A stretch of DNA of 5,255 nucleotides, taken from CAVZLD01 sp964522605 (GTDB taxonomy: Bacteria > Planctomycetota > Planctomycetia > Pirellulales > Pirellulaceae). Under the pieces are notes generated by a model that had not been told where the DNA came from, made no database searches, and worked only from the letters and a program-made list of their open reading frames with translations. The position numbers were made by a program, and so were the translations under genes. Shown here one piece after another: positions 1 to 5,255 of the stretch (the stretch's first letter is position 1; each line of letters starts with the position of its first letter). The stretch is from contig CAZFWV010000443.1 in the NCBI GenBank assembly GCA_964522605.1, positions 1-5,255 on the forward strand, read 5' to 3'.

Positions 1-2
1 GA

Positions 3-98
3 GCTGAGCTTGACCTGAACCGGCAAGATCGGGATCCTACGTCGTGCTCGTCCGACGAGACGAGGATTCCCCCCGCAAGGAGGCGGAGCGTTCCATGA
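3..98 (+). CDS. Possible 3' end of an upstream gene, truncated by the window edge
   Basis: This frame is open from base 3 to a TGA at 96-98, giving about 31 codons with no start in the window. The stop overlaps the ATG of the next gene in an ATGA arrangement, which is typical of translationally coupled genes in an operon. The other two forward frames close early, with TGA at 6-8 and at 11-13 or 16-18. The residues are polar and rich in Arg, Asp and Pro (for example the end ARRRSVP), which fits a disordered C-terminal tail and shows no recognisable domain. An open stretch this short is expected often by chance, so the ATGA overlap is the only real support. No function can be given. Confidence 0.35.
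   Translation, partial: AELDLNRQDRDPTSCSSDETRIPPARRRSVP
77..83 (+). promoter_or_regulatory. Shine-Dalgarno site that decides the acyltransferase start
   Basis: AAGGAGG is a full match to the anti-Shine-Dalgarno consensus. It ends 11 bases before the ATG at 95. It lies downstream of the in-frame GTG at 44, so it favours the ATG at 95 over the longer reading. Confidence 0.7.
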
Positions 99-874
99 CG
101 ACATCTCAGGGAAAATGGATTCCCATCGACGCGAGCCGTCGGCTGGTGCTCGATGTGTTGCACTATTCGGCGTCGGTCCCCTGTTTCCCCGTCGAAAAGT
201 GGTTCTGCCTGGAAGAAGTGACGCGACTGCGGCAACAGGCCGCCACGCGCATCTCGTGGACCGTACTGTTCGCCAAAGCCTACGGACGCGTCGCCGCCGA
301 ACTTCCCGCATTGCGACGGATCTACTGCCGGTGGCCCTGGCCGCATTATTTTGAAGCTCCGCACAGCGTTGCGACCATCGCAATGAATCGTCCCTGTGAC
401 GGCGTCGACCGGCTGTTCTGGGCACGTCTGCAGAGTCCCGAAACGACATCGCTGGTCAAGTTGCAGCAACAGTTGAACGCATTTCAGTCGAAGCCGGTCG
501 AGGAGGTCTTTCACCGGCATCTACTCATGGCCCGTCTGCCAAGTCCTGTGCGACGTTTGTTCTGGTGGCTGCGACTGAATACGGCAGCACGCAAGCGGGC
601 TCGTCGGATGGGAACGTTCGGGATGTCAACTCTGGCCGGTCAAGGCGTCTACAATCGGCTGCATCCACATTTCCTGACCAGCAGTCTGACCTACGGTCCA
701 CTCCAGTCCGATGGTACGCTGCTGTCCACATTACTGTGCGACCATCGAGTCCTCGACGGAATCACGGCGGCGAAAGCCATCAACCGCTTGGAAGAAGTCC
801 TCTGCGGGGACATTGCCGACGAGTTGCGTGGGCTTGCCGGTCCCGCAGCGGTCGAGCGGCGACAATGTGCTTAG
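95..874 (+). CDS. Stand-alone E2/CAT-type acyltransferase domain protein
   Basis: This 259-residue protein resembles the catalytic domain of 2-oxoacid dehydrogenase E2 subunits and the related chloramphenicol acetyltransferase fold, which transfer acyl groups from CoA or lipoamide. The clearest sign is DHRVLDG at residues 216-222: His217 would be the general base and Asp221 the structural partner of the HxxxDG motif. A preceding TFGMSTL stretch (about 174-180) matches the position of the E2 TFTISNLG segment. The N-terminal part (about residues 10-60) looks like the first strand and helix of the domain. There is no lipoyl domain, no subunit-binding domain, no signal peptide and no clear membrane helix, so it is unlikely to be part of a dehydrogenase complex. 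A GTG at 44 would add 17 residues, but the ATG at 95 is better supported by the AAGGAGG at 77-83 and the ATGA overlap with a possible upstream gene. It converges with the ABC genes and is probably not co-transcribed with them. Family membership is fairly secure; the acyl donor and acceptor are unknown. Confidence 0.88.
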   Translation: MTTSQGKWIPIDASRRLVLDVLHYSASVPCFPVEKWFCLEEVTRLRQQAATRISWTVLFAKAYGRVAAELPALRRIYCRWPWPHYFEAPHSVATIAMNRPCDGVDRLFWARLQSPETTSLVKLQQQLNAFQSKPVEEVFHRHLLMARLPSPVRRLFWWLRLNTAARKRARRMGTFGMSTLAGQGVYNRLHPHFLTSSLTYGPLQSDGTLLSTLLCDHRVLDGITAAKAINRLEEVLCGDIADELRGLAGPAAVERRQCA

Positions 875-885
875 GAACGACTCCT

Positions 886-1080
886 AGACAACTTCCTCGT
901 TTAACCGCGCGGGCATCGCCCCGCGAGTCGGGGAGGATCTCCCGCTCAGAAACAACTCCCTCGTTTAACCGCGCGGGCAGCGCCCCGCGAGTCGGGAAGA
1001 TTCCTCCCGGCACGCGGCCCGGTGGGCACGCGGTTAAACGAGAGGAACGAGATGCCGAAATTTTTCTTGAGTCATCCCTT
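886..1080 (+). repeat. Composite interspersed repeat, copy A
   Basis: This fills almost all of the 215-base gap between two convergent genes. It holds two direct 38-base modules (895-932 and 959-996) that differ at one base. Each starts CCTCGTTTAACCGCGCGGG and contains a short hairpin, CGCGGG pairing with CCCGCG across a six-base loop. A third, inverted arm follows (GGGCACGCGGTTAAACGAG, 1024-1042). A right flank (1043-1080) then includes TTTTT and ends GAGTCATCCCTT. Short AGACAAC or CAGAAACAAC tracts precede the modules. The same parts recur in the same order and orientation at 2982-3169. From 998 to 1042 the two copies differ at only 2 of 45 bases. The copy ends 9 bases before the stop codon of the ABC gene at 1090. 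It looks like a REP/MITE-like intergenic element; no transposase is present. Confidence 0.85.
960..1042. repeat. 14-bp perfect inverted repeat within copy A
   Basis: CTCGTTTAACCGCG at 960-973 is the exact reverse complement of CGCGGTTAAACGAG at 1029-1042, enclosing 55 bases. The left arm also occurs at 896-909, so two alternative left arms can pair with one right arm. Inside lie CGCGGG/CCCGCG (972-977 with 984-989) and GCCC/GGGC (1017-1020 with 1024-1027). The first of these shares two bases with the outer stem and would compete with its last pairs. The structure could form in RNA from either strand between the convergent genes and might act in termination or 3'-end protection. A T-run on the + strand (1061-1065) lies 18 bases after the stem, too far for a classical intrinsic terminator. 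Confidence 0.75.
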
Positions 1081-1089
1081 CGCACACAT

Positions 1090-2934
1090 TCAGGCCGCTT
1101 CGACAAATCCGCGATAAAGACGCTGGTAGACCCCATCCTGGGCAAGTAGCTGCTCATGCTGTCCACGTTCCACGATGCGGCCATGATCGAGTACCAGAAT
1201 CTGGTCCGCGTGCCGCACGGTACTCAGTCGATGAGCCACGACAAAACTGGTACGGCCCTGCAGTAATGTGGCCAGGGCGGTTTGCAGACGCAACTCGGTC
1301 TGGCTATCGATACTGCTGGTCGCCTCATCCAGAATCAGAATCCGCGGTTCTGCCAACAGGGCACGCGCAAAGCAGATCAACTGACGCTGCCCCACCGACA
1401 GGCGGGAACCGCTCTGTCCGACATGCGTATCGAGTCCGTCGGGAAGCTCCGCCAGCAGATCCAGGCAATCCAGACGCCGCAATACCTCGAGGACATCCGC
1501 GTCACTCGCTTGCGGCCGACCGACGCGGATGTTGTCGGCCACGGTCGTGTGAAACAGAAAGTGCTGCTGGAGCACAATTCCCATCTGCTGATGCAGCGAA
1601 CGACTTTGAATATGGCGAATCTCCCGATCGTCGATTCGCAACTGTCCGGATGTCGGCAAATAGAATTTTGCGATCAGGTTGATGATCGATGTCTTGCCAC
1701 TACCGGTGTGACCGACCAGAGCAATCGTCTGCCCCGGCTTGGCCACCAGATTGATATCGTGCAGCACGGGACGATCGGGCTCGTAGCCGAATGTCACGTT
1801 TTCAAATTCGACGGTCCCTTGAATCGGACCGGACGTCGCCGAGGGCAAATCATGCCATTCCGGTTCGGTATCCAGCAGGGCGAACAACCGTTCGGCGCCG
1901 GCCATGGCAGTCAACGCTTGATTGTATTGGTTTCCCAGAACAGAGATCGGAGAGAAAAACAGGTTGGCCATGAAGAAAAAGCCCACGAGATCACCAATGT
2001 CGGTGACCGCTTCCGGACGCAACACGCGATAGCCGCCCACGACCAGCAGAATTGCGATGAACACTTGGCTGTTCAGTTCAAGCAGCGGAATAAACAGACC
2101 ATGCGTGCGTAATACGGCCGTGTTGTACCGCGAATGATCGGTGGCGAGATCGCGGAACAGCCGTGCGTTCTCGTCCTGGCGTACGAATCCCTGCGTGACG
2201 CGGACACCCGCAACCGATTCCGCCAGAGTTGCGACCACCCGACTGAATGACTCCCGCATCGCGCGCAACGCCAAGCTCAACTTCCGGTGAAAATGGCGGT
2301 TGATCCCCCAAATCACGGGAGCCAGGCCCAGGACGATCAGAAACAATACGCGGTCGTACCACAGCATCGCGACGGCGGCTACCAGCATCTGACCGCTCTG
2401 GACCAGGCTGACAAACAGCACCTCCTGGACACCCACCCGAACATCTTCGATGTCGGACGTCATGCGGCTGATGATGCGGCCCACCCGCGTCCGGTGAAAC
2501 CAACTCATCGGCATCGTCTGCAGATGCTCGAACAATCGATTTCTCAGGTCGGCGACCACCGCTTCGCCTAATTCGAGCGCCCAACGTTGGCGAAAGTGGA
2601 ACACAATCTGTGTTGCAAGAGCAGTCAATGCGAAGGCCACAGACCCCACGACCACGCCACGCACACTGCGCTCCGCAATCGGGCCCTTGATGATCGCCGC
2701 CACAATCCAGGTCAGCACGGGCAGTTGAATCGCTCGGATCAAGACCATCACGAGCAATCCGTTCCGCTTTCGCGCATGATTTTGCGTGCAGCGCATCAGC
2801 CGCGTGATCAGTCGAAAATCGAGCGGCCGTTGCTGTGGTTCCTCCTCATCGTGACGCGAATAGCGAACGATAGATCGGGAGCGGGCGTTCGTCTTGTCTG
2901 ATGGCTGACTCATCTTGCATTTATCGGAGCTCAT
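1090..2934 (-). CDS. ABC exporter half-transporter, catalytically intact subunit with variant LSVGQ signature
   Basis: This 614-residue protein is a membrane ABC exporter half: a type I exporter transmembrane domain followed by an ATPase domain, the usual length for the family. About 40 polar N-terminal residues precede six predicted membrane helices (roughly 60-82, 92-113, 172-192, 195-212, 278-302 and 313-335). The ATPase domain (about 376-614) shows A-loop Tyr384, Walker A GHTGSGKT (408-415), Q-loop Gln456, signature LSVGQ (512-516), Walker B ILIL-Asp536 with catalytic Glu537, D-loop SSID (540-543) and switch His568. The only clear departure in the core motifs is Val514 in place of the first Gly of LSGGQ. 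This makes it the likely partner of the 630-residue half encoded upstream (3197-5089), supplying the consensus-site Walker motifs. It is in the same direction, 262 bases downstream of that gene. The start is uncertain: ATG at 2934 and ATG at 2913 are both possible and neither has a strong ribosome site. No substrate can be inferred. Confidence 0.96.
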   Translation of the reverse strand: MSSDKCKMSQPSDKTNARSRSIVRYSRHDEEEPQQRPLDFRLITRLMRCTQNHARKRNGLLVMVLIRAIQLPVLTWIVAAIIKGPIAERSVRGVVVGSVAFALTALATQIVFHFRQRWALELGEAVVADLRNRLFEHLQTMPMSWFHRTRVGRIISRMTSDIEDVRVGVQEVLFVSLVQSGQMLVAAVAMLWYDRVLFLIVLGLAPVIWGINRHFHRKLSLALRAMRESFSRVVATLAESVAGVRVTQGFVRQDENARLFRDLATDHSRYNTAVLRTHGLFIPLLELNSQVFIAILLVVGGYRVLRPEAVTDIGDLVGFFFMANLFFSPISVLGNQYNQALTAMAGAERLFALLDTEPEWHDLPSATSGPIQGTVEFENVTFGYEPDRPVLHDINLVAKPGQTIALVGHTGSGKTSIINLIAKFYLPTSGQLRIDDREIRHIQSRSLHQQMGIVLQQHFLFHTTVADNIRVGRPQASDADVLEVLRRLDCLDLLAELPDGLDTHVGQSGSRLSVGQRQLICFARALLAEPRILILDEATSSIDSQTELRLQTALATLLQGRTSFVVAHRLSTVRHADQILVLDHGRIVERGQHEQLLAQDGVYQRLYRGFVEAA

Positions 2935-2981
2935 TTGTAGCTGGAGCGCATTTCAGAACCTGCTTTTCACAAGGGGCGGCG

Positions 2982-3169
2982 CAGAAACAACATCCTCGTT
3001 TAACCGCGCGGGCATCGCCCCGCGCGTCGGGAGCAATCTTCCGCTTCCTCGTTTAACCGCGCGGGCATCGCCCCGCGCGTCGGAGAGATTCCTCCCGGCG
3101 CGCGGCCCGCTGGGCACGCGGTTAAACGAGCGGACCGGGATGCTGAAGTTTTTGTCTGAGTCATCCCTT
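2982..3169 (+). repeat. Composite interspersed repeat, copy B
   Basis: This is the second copy of the element at 886-1080, lying in the 262-base gap between the two ABC genes. Two direct modules (2994-3031 and 3047-3084) start CCTCGTTTAACCGCGCGGG. An inverted arm ends at 3130, and the right flank (3131-3169) again carries GATGC, TTTTT and GAGTCATCCCTT. A CAGAAACAAC tract (2982-2991) precedes its first module, whereas the equivalent tract in copy A precedes the second module (947-956). The spacer between modules is shorter here (15 bases against 26), as if that tract was lost or gained. The copy ends 27 bases before the TAA of the 630-residue ABC gene. The rest of the gap (2935-2981 and 3170-3196) shows no gene and no convincing promoter. 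Confidence 0.85.
3048..3130. repeat. 14-bp perfect inverted repeat within copy B
   Basis: CTCGTTTAACCGCG at 3048-3061 pairs exactly with CGCGGTTAAACGAG at 3117-3130, again enclosing 55 bases as in copy A. A second possible left arm is at 2995-3008. Inner hairpins are CGCGGG/CCCGCG (3060-3065 with 3072-3077) and GCCC/GGGC (3105-3108 with 3112-3115). The three-base loop of the latter differs from copy A while its stem is kept. If transcribed from the upstream ABC gene, it would sit between the two coding regions of a shared mRNA. Confidence 0.75.
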
Positions 3170-3196
3170 ACGGCGAAAGTCGTCTTGGAAGTTACG

Positions 3197-5089
3197 TTAG
3201 TCATTCGATGGCGATAACTCTCCGACCTGATCCGCAAATTGCAGTTCCGCCAGTCGACGGTAAGGACCTTCGCGTCGCAACAATTCGCGATGGGTTCCCT
3301 GCTGGATCAGGCGACCACGATGCAGGACCGCAATCCGGTCGGCATGCCGCAGCGTACTGATGCGGTTGGAGACGACGAGCGTCGTGCGACCCTGCCGAGC
3401 GGACTGAAGCGACTGGCGAATCTCCCGTTCCGTATCAGGATCCACGGCCGCCATCGCGTCATCGAGCAGCAGAATCGGCGGATCAAGCAGCAAGGCTCGA
3501 GCAATCGACATCCGTTGCCGCTGACCGCCCGAGAGATTCGAACCGTACTCACCAACGACGGTCTCATATCCGTGCGGCATTTCTTGAATGAATTCGTCGG
3601 CCGCCGCCAGGCGTGCGGCGCGGCGAATCATCTCTTCCGTCGCATCGGGGTATCCGAAGGCAATGTTCGCAGCCACCGTGTTGCTGAACAGGAAACTCTC
3701 TTGGAACACGATCCCCAGGCTGCGTCGCAAATCGTCCAGGTCAACGTTTCGCAGATCGACGCCGTCCAACAGAATCGATCCTTCTGTCACGTCGTAGAAC
3801 CGAGCCACAAGACTGAGCAGCGTACTCTTGCCCGCACCAGTCTCCCCCATGATCCCCAAACACTGACCCGGACAGACTTCCAGATTGATCTCTTTCAGCA
3901 CCGGTTCCGTACTGGCCTCTTCCGACGGATACTGGAATGTTACATCTTCAAAACGAAGGCCCCCCGTCGCCCGCGGTAAGCGCACGGCGCCGGCGCGAGT
4001 TTGAATCTGTACGGGGGCGTCCAGAACTTCAAACACGCGCTGAGCCCCCGCCAGGCTGGTCTGCATCGTGTTGGCAATGTTGGTGATCTGCCCCACCTGC
4101 CCCGCAAACTCATGCAACAGATTGGCGAATACAAACAAGCCGGTACCGAGCTGCAGACGCCCTTGAATGACGAGGTATCCGCCGTAGGCCAGCAGCACGA
4201 GCATGTTCACCTGAGTCAGCAACCCCATCAGCGGCTGATACAGGCTGATCGACCAGAAGATGCCCCGCTTCTGGTCACACACCTGTTGATTGACCCGCGC
4301 GAACTTTTCCATCTCTTCCGGCTCGCGCGCGAATCCTTTCACGACATACATTCCCTGCGTGTTTTCCACAAGTGTCAGGATCAGGTCATCCAATAACTCG
4401 CTGGCGCGGCGGTAGGCCGGTTGGACGTGACGCGAAAAAACAATCGCACCGAACCACAACAATGGAGAGGTCAACAAACAGAGGACCGTCAAGGCAACGT
4501 GCACTCGGAACATATAGATCAAGTACACGATCAGGGTCAACAAAACGATCAGCACGCGAACCATCACACCATCGACAAAAATTCGCACGGCCTGCACGTC
4601 GCCGGCGGCGCGGTTGATCAGAGAACTCGTCTGGTTCGCTTCAAAGAAATGAAAGCTCAATCGCTGCAGCTTGTCATAAACCTTCGTCCGCAGATGAATC
4701 AGCACTCGCTGTGTCAACTGGGCTCCCGACACGGCCGCTGCGTATTTCAGACCGGCATTCACGAGCGCAACGGTCAGGACCGCGAGCGCAATCGCACTCA
4801 CGATCGCCATCGGACTCCATGTGGCAGGAAACTGCCAGCCGAACGGCCATTGCGGAGCCGGACTCGCAGGGTCGACCTGGTGACGGATGTAGTCAATACC
4901 AAGTCCCGTGAGGCCCAAGGCACCGACGTTGAGTCCAACGAGCAAGACATGAAAAAGAATGACAATCAGGCTCGGGACGCGGTACCGCCACGCCAGACGC
5001 AACATTCGCGCCGTCAGTCGCAGCGGCGACGGTTCCGACGTCGTTTCCGATCGACCGAGGCGAGCTTCAGAAGCGGAGGAGCCAATCAA
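3197..5089 (-). CDS. ABC exporter half-transporter with degenerate ATPase site
   Basis: This 630-residue ABC exporter half has a membrane domain with six predicted helices (roughly 38-66, 94-120, 175-197, 198-221, 280-308 and 312-335) and a C-terminal ATPase domain (about 378-615). A Pro/Trp-rich external loop (69-93) joins helices 1 and 2. ATPase motifs are A-loop Tyr387, Walker A GETGAGKS (415-422), Q-loop Gln463, canonical LSGGQ (519-523) and Walker B ILLL-Asp543. Asp544 replaces the catalytic Glu (codon GAC, 3458-3460) and Asn575 replaces the switch His (codon AAC, 3365-3367). Its own ATP site should therefore hydrolyse poorly, while its intact signature can complete the active site of the 614-residue half encoded downstream (1090-2934). 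This is the known pattern of the degenerate subunit in heterodimeric exporters. The longest reading starts at TTG 5089, just after an in-frame TGA (5096-5098). The first ATG is codon 29 (5005), which would leave almost nothing before the membrane domain. Neither has a clear ribosome site. Substrate unknown. Confidence 0.95.
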   Translation of the reverse strand: MIGSSASEARLGRSETTSEPSPLRLTARMLRLAWRYRVPSLIVILFHVLLVGLNVGALGLTGLGIDYIRHQVDPASPAPQWPFGWQFPATWSPMAIVSAIALAVLTVALVNAGLKYAAAVSGAQLTQRVLIHLRTKVYDKLQRLSFHFFEANQTSSLINRAAGDVQAVRIFVDGVMVRVLIVLLTLIVYLIYMFRVHVALTVLCLLTSPLLWFGAIVFSRHVQPAYRRASELLDDLILTLVENTQGMYVVKGFAREPEEMEKFARVNQQVCDQKRGIFWSISLYQPLMGLLTQVNMLVLLAYGGYLVIQGRLQLGTGLFVFANLLHEFAGQVGQITNIANTMQTSLAGAQRVFEVLDAPVQIQTRAGAVRLPRATGGLRFEDVTFQYPSEEASTEPVLKEINLEVCPGQCLGIMGETGAGKSTLLSLVARFYDVTEGSILLDGVDLRNVDLDDLRRSLGIVFQESFLFSNTVAANIAFGYPDATEEMIRRAARLAAADEFIQEMPHGYETVVGEYGSNLSGGQRQRMSIARALLLDPPILLLDDAMAAVDPDTEREIRQSLQSARQGRTTLVVSNRISTLRHADRIAVLHRGRLIQQGTHRELLRREGPYRRLAELQFADQVGELSPSND

Positions 5090-5140
5090 GGGGTGTCAGT
5101 GTTTCCAGGAGAGATTACGGTCCGTCGAACAAGAACCCCA

Positions 5141-5169
5141 ATTGTTCACCGACCGCCTGAGTTCGACAA
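5141..5169 (-). promoter_or_regulatory. Tentative sigma-70-like promoter for the ABC pair
   Basis: On the - strand, TTGTCG (5164-5169) and AACAAT (5141-5146) are separated by 17 bases. Each matches the -35 or -10 consensus at 4 of 6 positions. They lie about 50 bases upstream of the proposed TTG start of the 630-residue ABC gene, the only place in the window where a promoter for that gene could be. Matches this weak arise easily by chance. The rest of 5090-5187 shows no operator-like inverted repeat. Confidence 0.25.
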
Positions 5170-5187
5170 GGTGTTTGCCGGGCGGCA

Positions 5188-5255
5188 TGGAGGCTGGAGG
5201 CTGGAGGCTGGAGGCTGGAGGCTGGAGACTGGAGACTGGAGGCTGGAGGCTGGAG
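5188..5255. repeat. Heptanucleotide tandem repeat TGGAGGC, running off the window
   Basis: There are nine full 7-base units plus five bases of a tenth. Units 1-5 and 8-9 are TGGAGGC; units 6 and 7 (5223-5236) are TGGAGAC. The array starts sharply after base 5187 and continues past the window end, so its true length is unknown. A period of seven shifts the reading frame at every unit, so it is probably not coding. Its nearest base is about 100 bases upstream of the ABC gene start. It may vary in length between strains, as such arrays often do. Confidence 0.95.

Noticed and set aside
872..886. Small hairpin TAGGA/TCCTA overlapping the acyltransferase stop codon
   Set aside because: It is only five base pairs with no T-run, expected by chance at this length.
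895..1042. CRISPR array
   Set aside because: Only two direct modules are present per locus, with a third arm inverted and spacers that are themselves shared between loci. This is not the regular repeat and unique spacer arrangement of CRISPR.
1029..1070. Intrinsic terminator for the acyltransferase gene
   Set aside because: The T-run at 1061-1065 begins 18 bases after the stem ends, too far for the classical stem plus U-tract. On the other strand there is no T-run after the stem.
565..1149. 194-codon open frame on the + strand
   Set aside because: It overlaps most of the acyltransferase gene in another frame and then runs through the repeat. The product is Arg/Ser-rich with no recognisable domain, typical of a shadow frame in GC-rich DNA.
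1282..2112. 276-codon open frame on the + strand, antisense to the 614-residue ABC gene
   Set aside because: It lies wholly opposite a gene with clear ABC motifs. Its Gln/Arg/His-rich translation matches the complement of a real coding frame and no family.
2078..2584. 168-codon - strand frame inside the 614-residue ABC gene
   Set aside because: It is a shifted frame of the membrane domain, rich in Arg, Gly and Pro and without hydrophobic segments. It is not evidence of a frameshift because the main frame is intact throughout.
3239..3979. 246-codon open frame on the + strand, antisense to the 630-residue ABC gene
   Set aside because: It is the complement of the ATPase domain, with no start signal or domain and the same compositional shadow as the other antisense frames.

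Overview
The window reads as bacterial chromosomal DNA, moderately GC-rich, with four main elements: one acyltransferase-like gene on the + strand, two ABC exporter half-transporter genes in tandem on the - strand, two copies of a composite GC-rich intergenic repeat, and a heptanucleotide tandem repeat at the right edge. The GTTTAACCGCG-type palindromic intergenic repeats, the weak or absent Shine-Dalgarno sequences of the ABC genes and the GGAGGCT-type heptad array suggest a planctomycete. That is an impression from pattern, not a demonstrated assignment.

Left part (1-874): the probable last codons of an unseen upstream gene overlap, through an ATGA junction, the start of a 259-residue stand-alone protein. 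This protein resembles the catalytic domain of 2-oxoacid dehydrogenase E2 / chloramphenicol acetyltransferase-type acyltransferases, with an intact DHRVLDG active-site motif and no lipoyl domain. It converges on the ABC genes.

Middle and right part (1090-5089, - strand): transcription runs from high to low coordinates. First comes a 630-residue half-transporter, then a 262-base gap containing repeat copy B, then a 614-residue half-transporter, then repeat copy A. Their nucleotide-binding domains are complementary. The 630-residue protein has a canonical LSGGQ signature, but Asp replaces the catalytic Glu and Asn replaces the switch His. The 614-residue protein keeps both catalytic residues but has a variant LSVGQ signature. 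Paired head to tail they would form one consensus and one degenerate ATP site, the hallmark of heterodimeric exporters such as TM287/288, BmrCD and LmrCD. The substrate cannot be read from the sequence.

Non-coding content: the two composite repeats (about 190 bases each, same orientation) each lie only 10-27 bases from the stop codon of an ABC gene. Each holds a conserved perfect 14-bp inverted repeat and smaller inner hairpins. The right edge carries almost ten copies of a 7-base unit, which run out of the window. No RNA gene, CRISPR array, transposase gene or phage gene was found. The window is mostly an ordinary transport locus; the least explained item is the composite repeat family.
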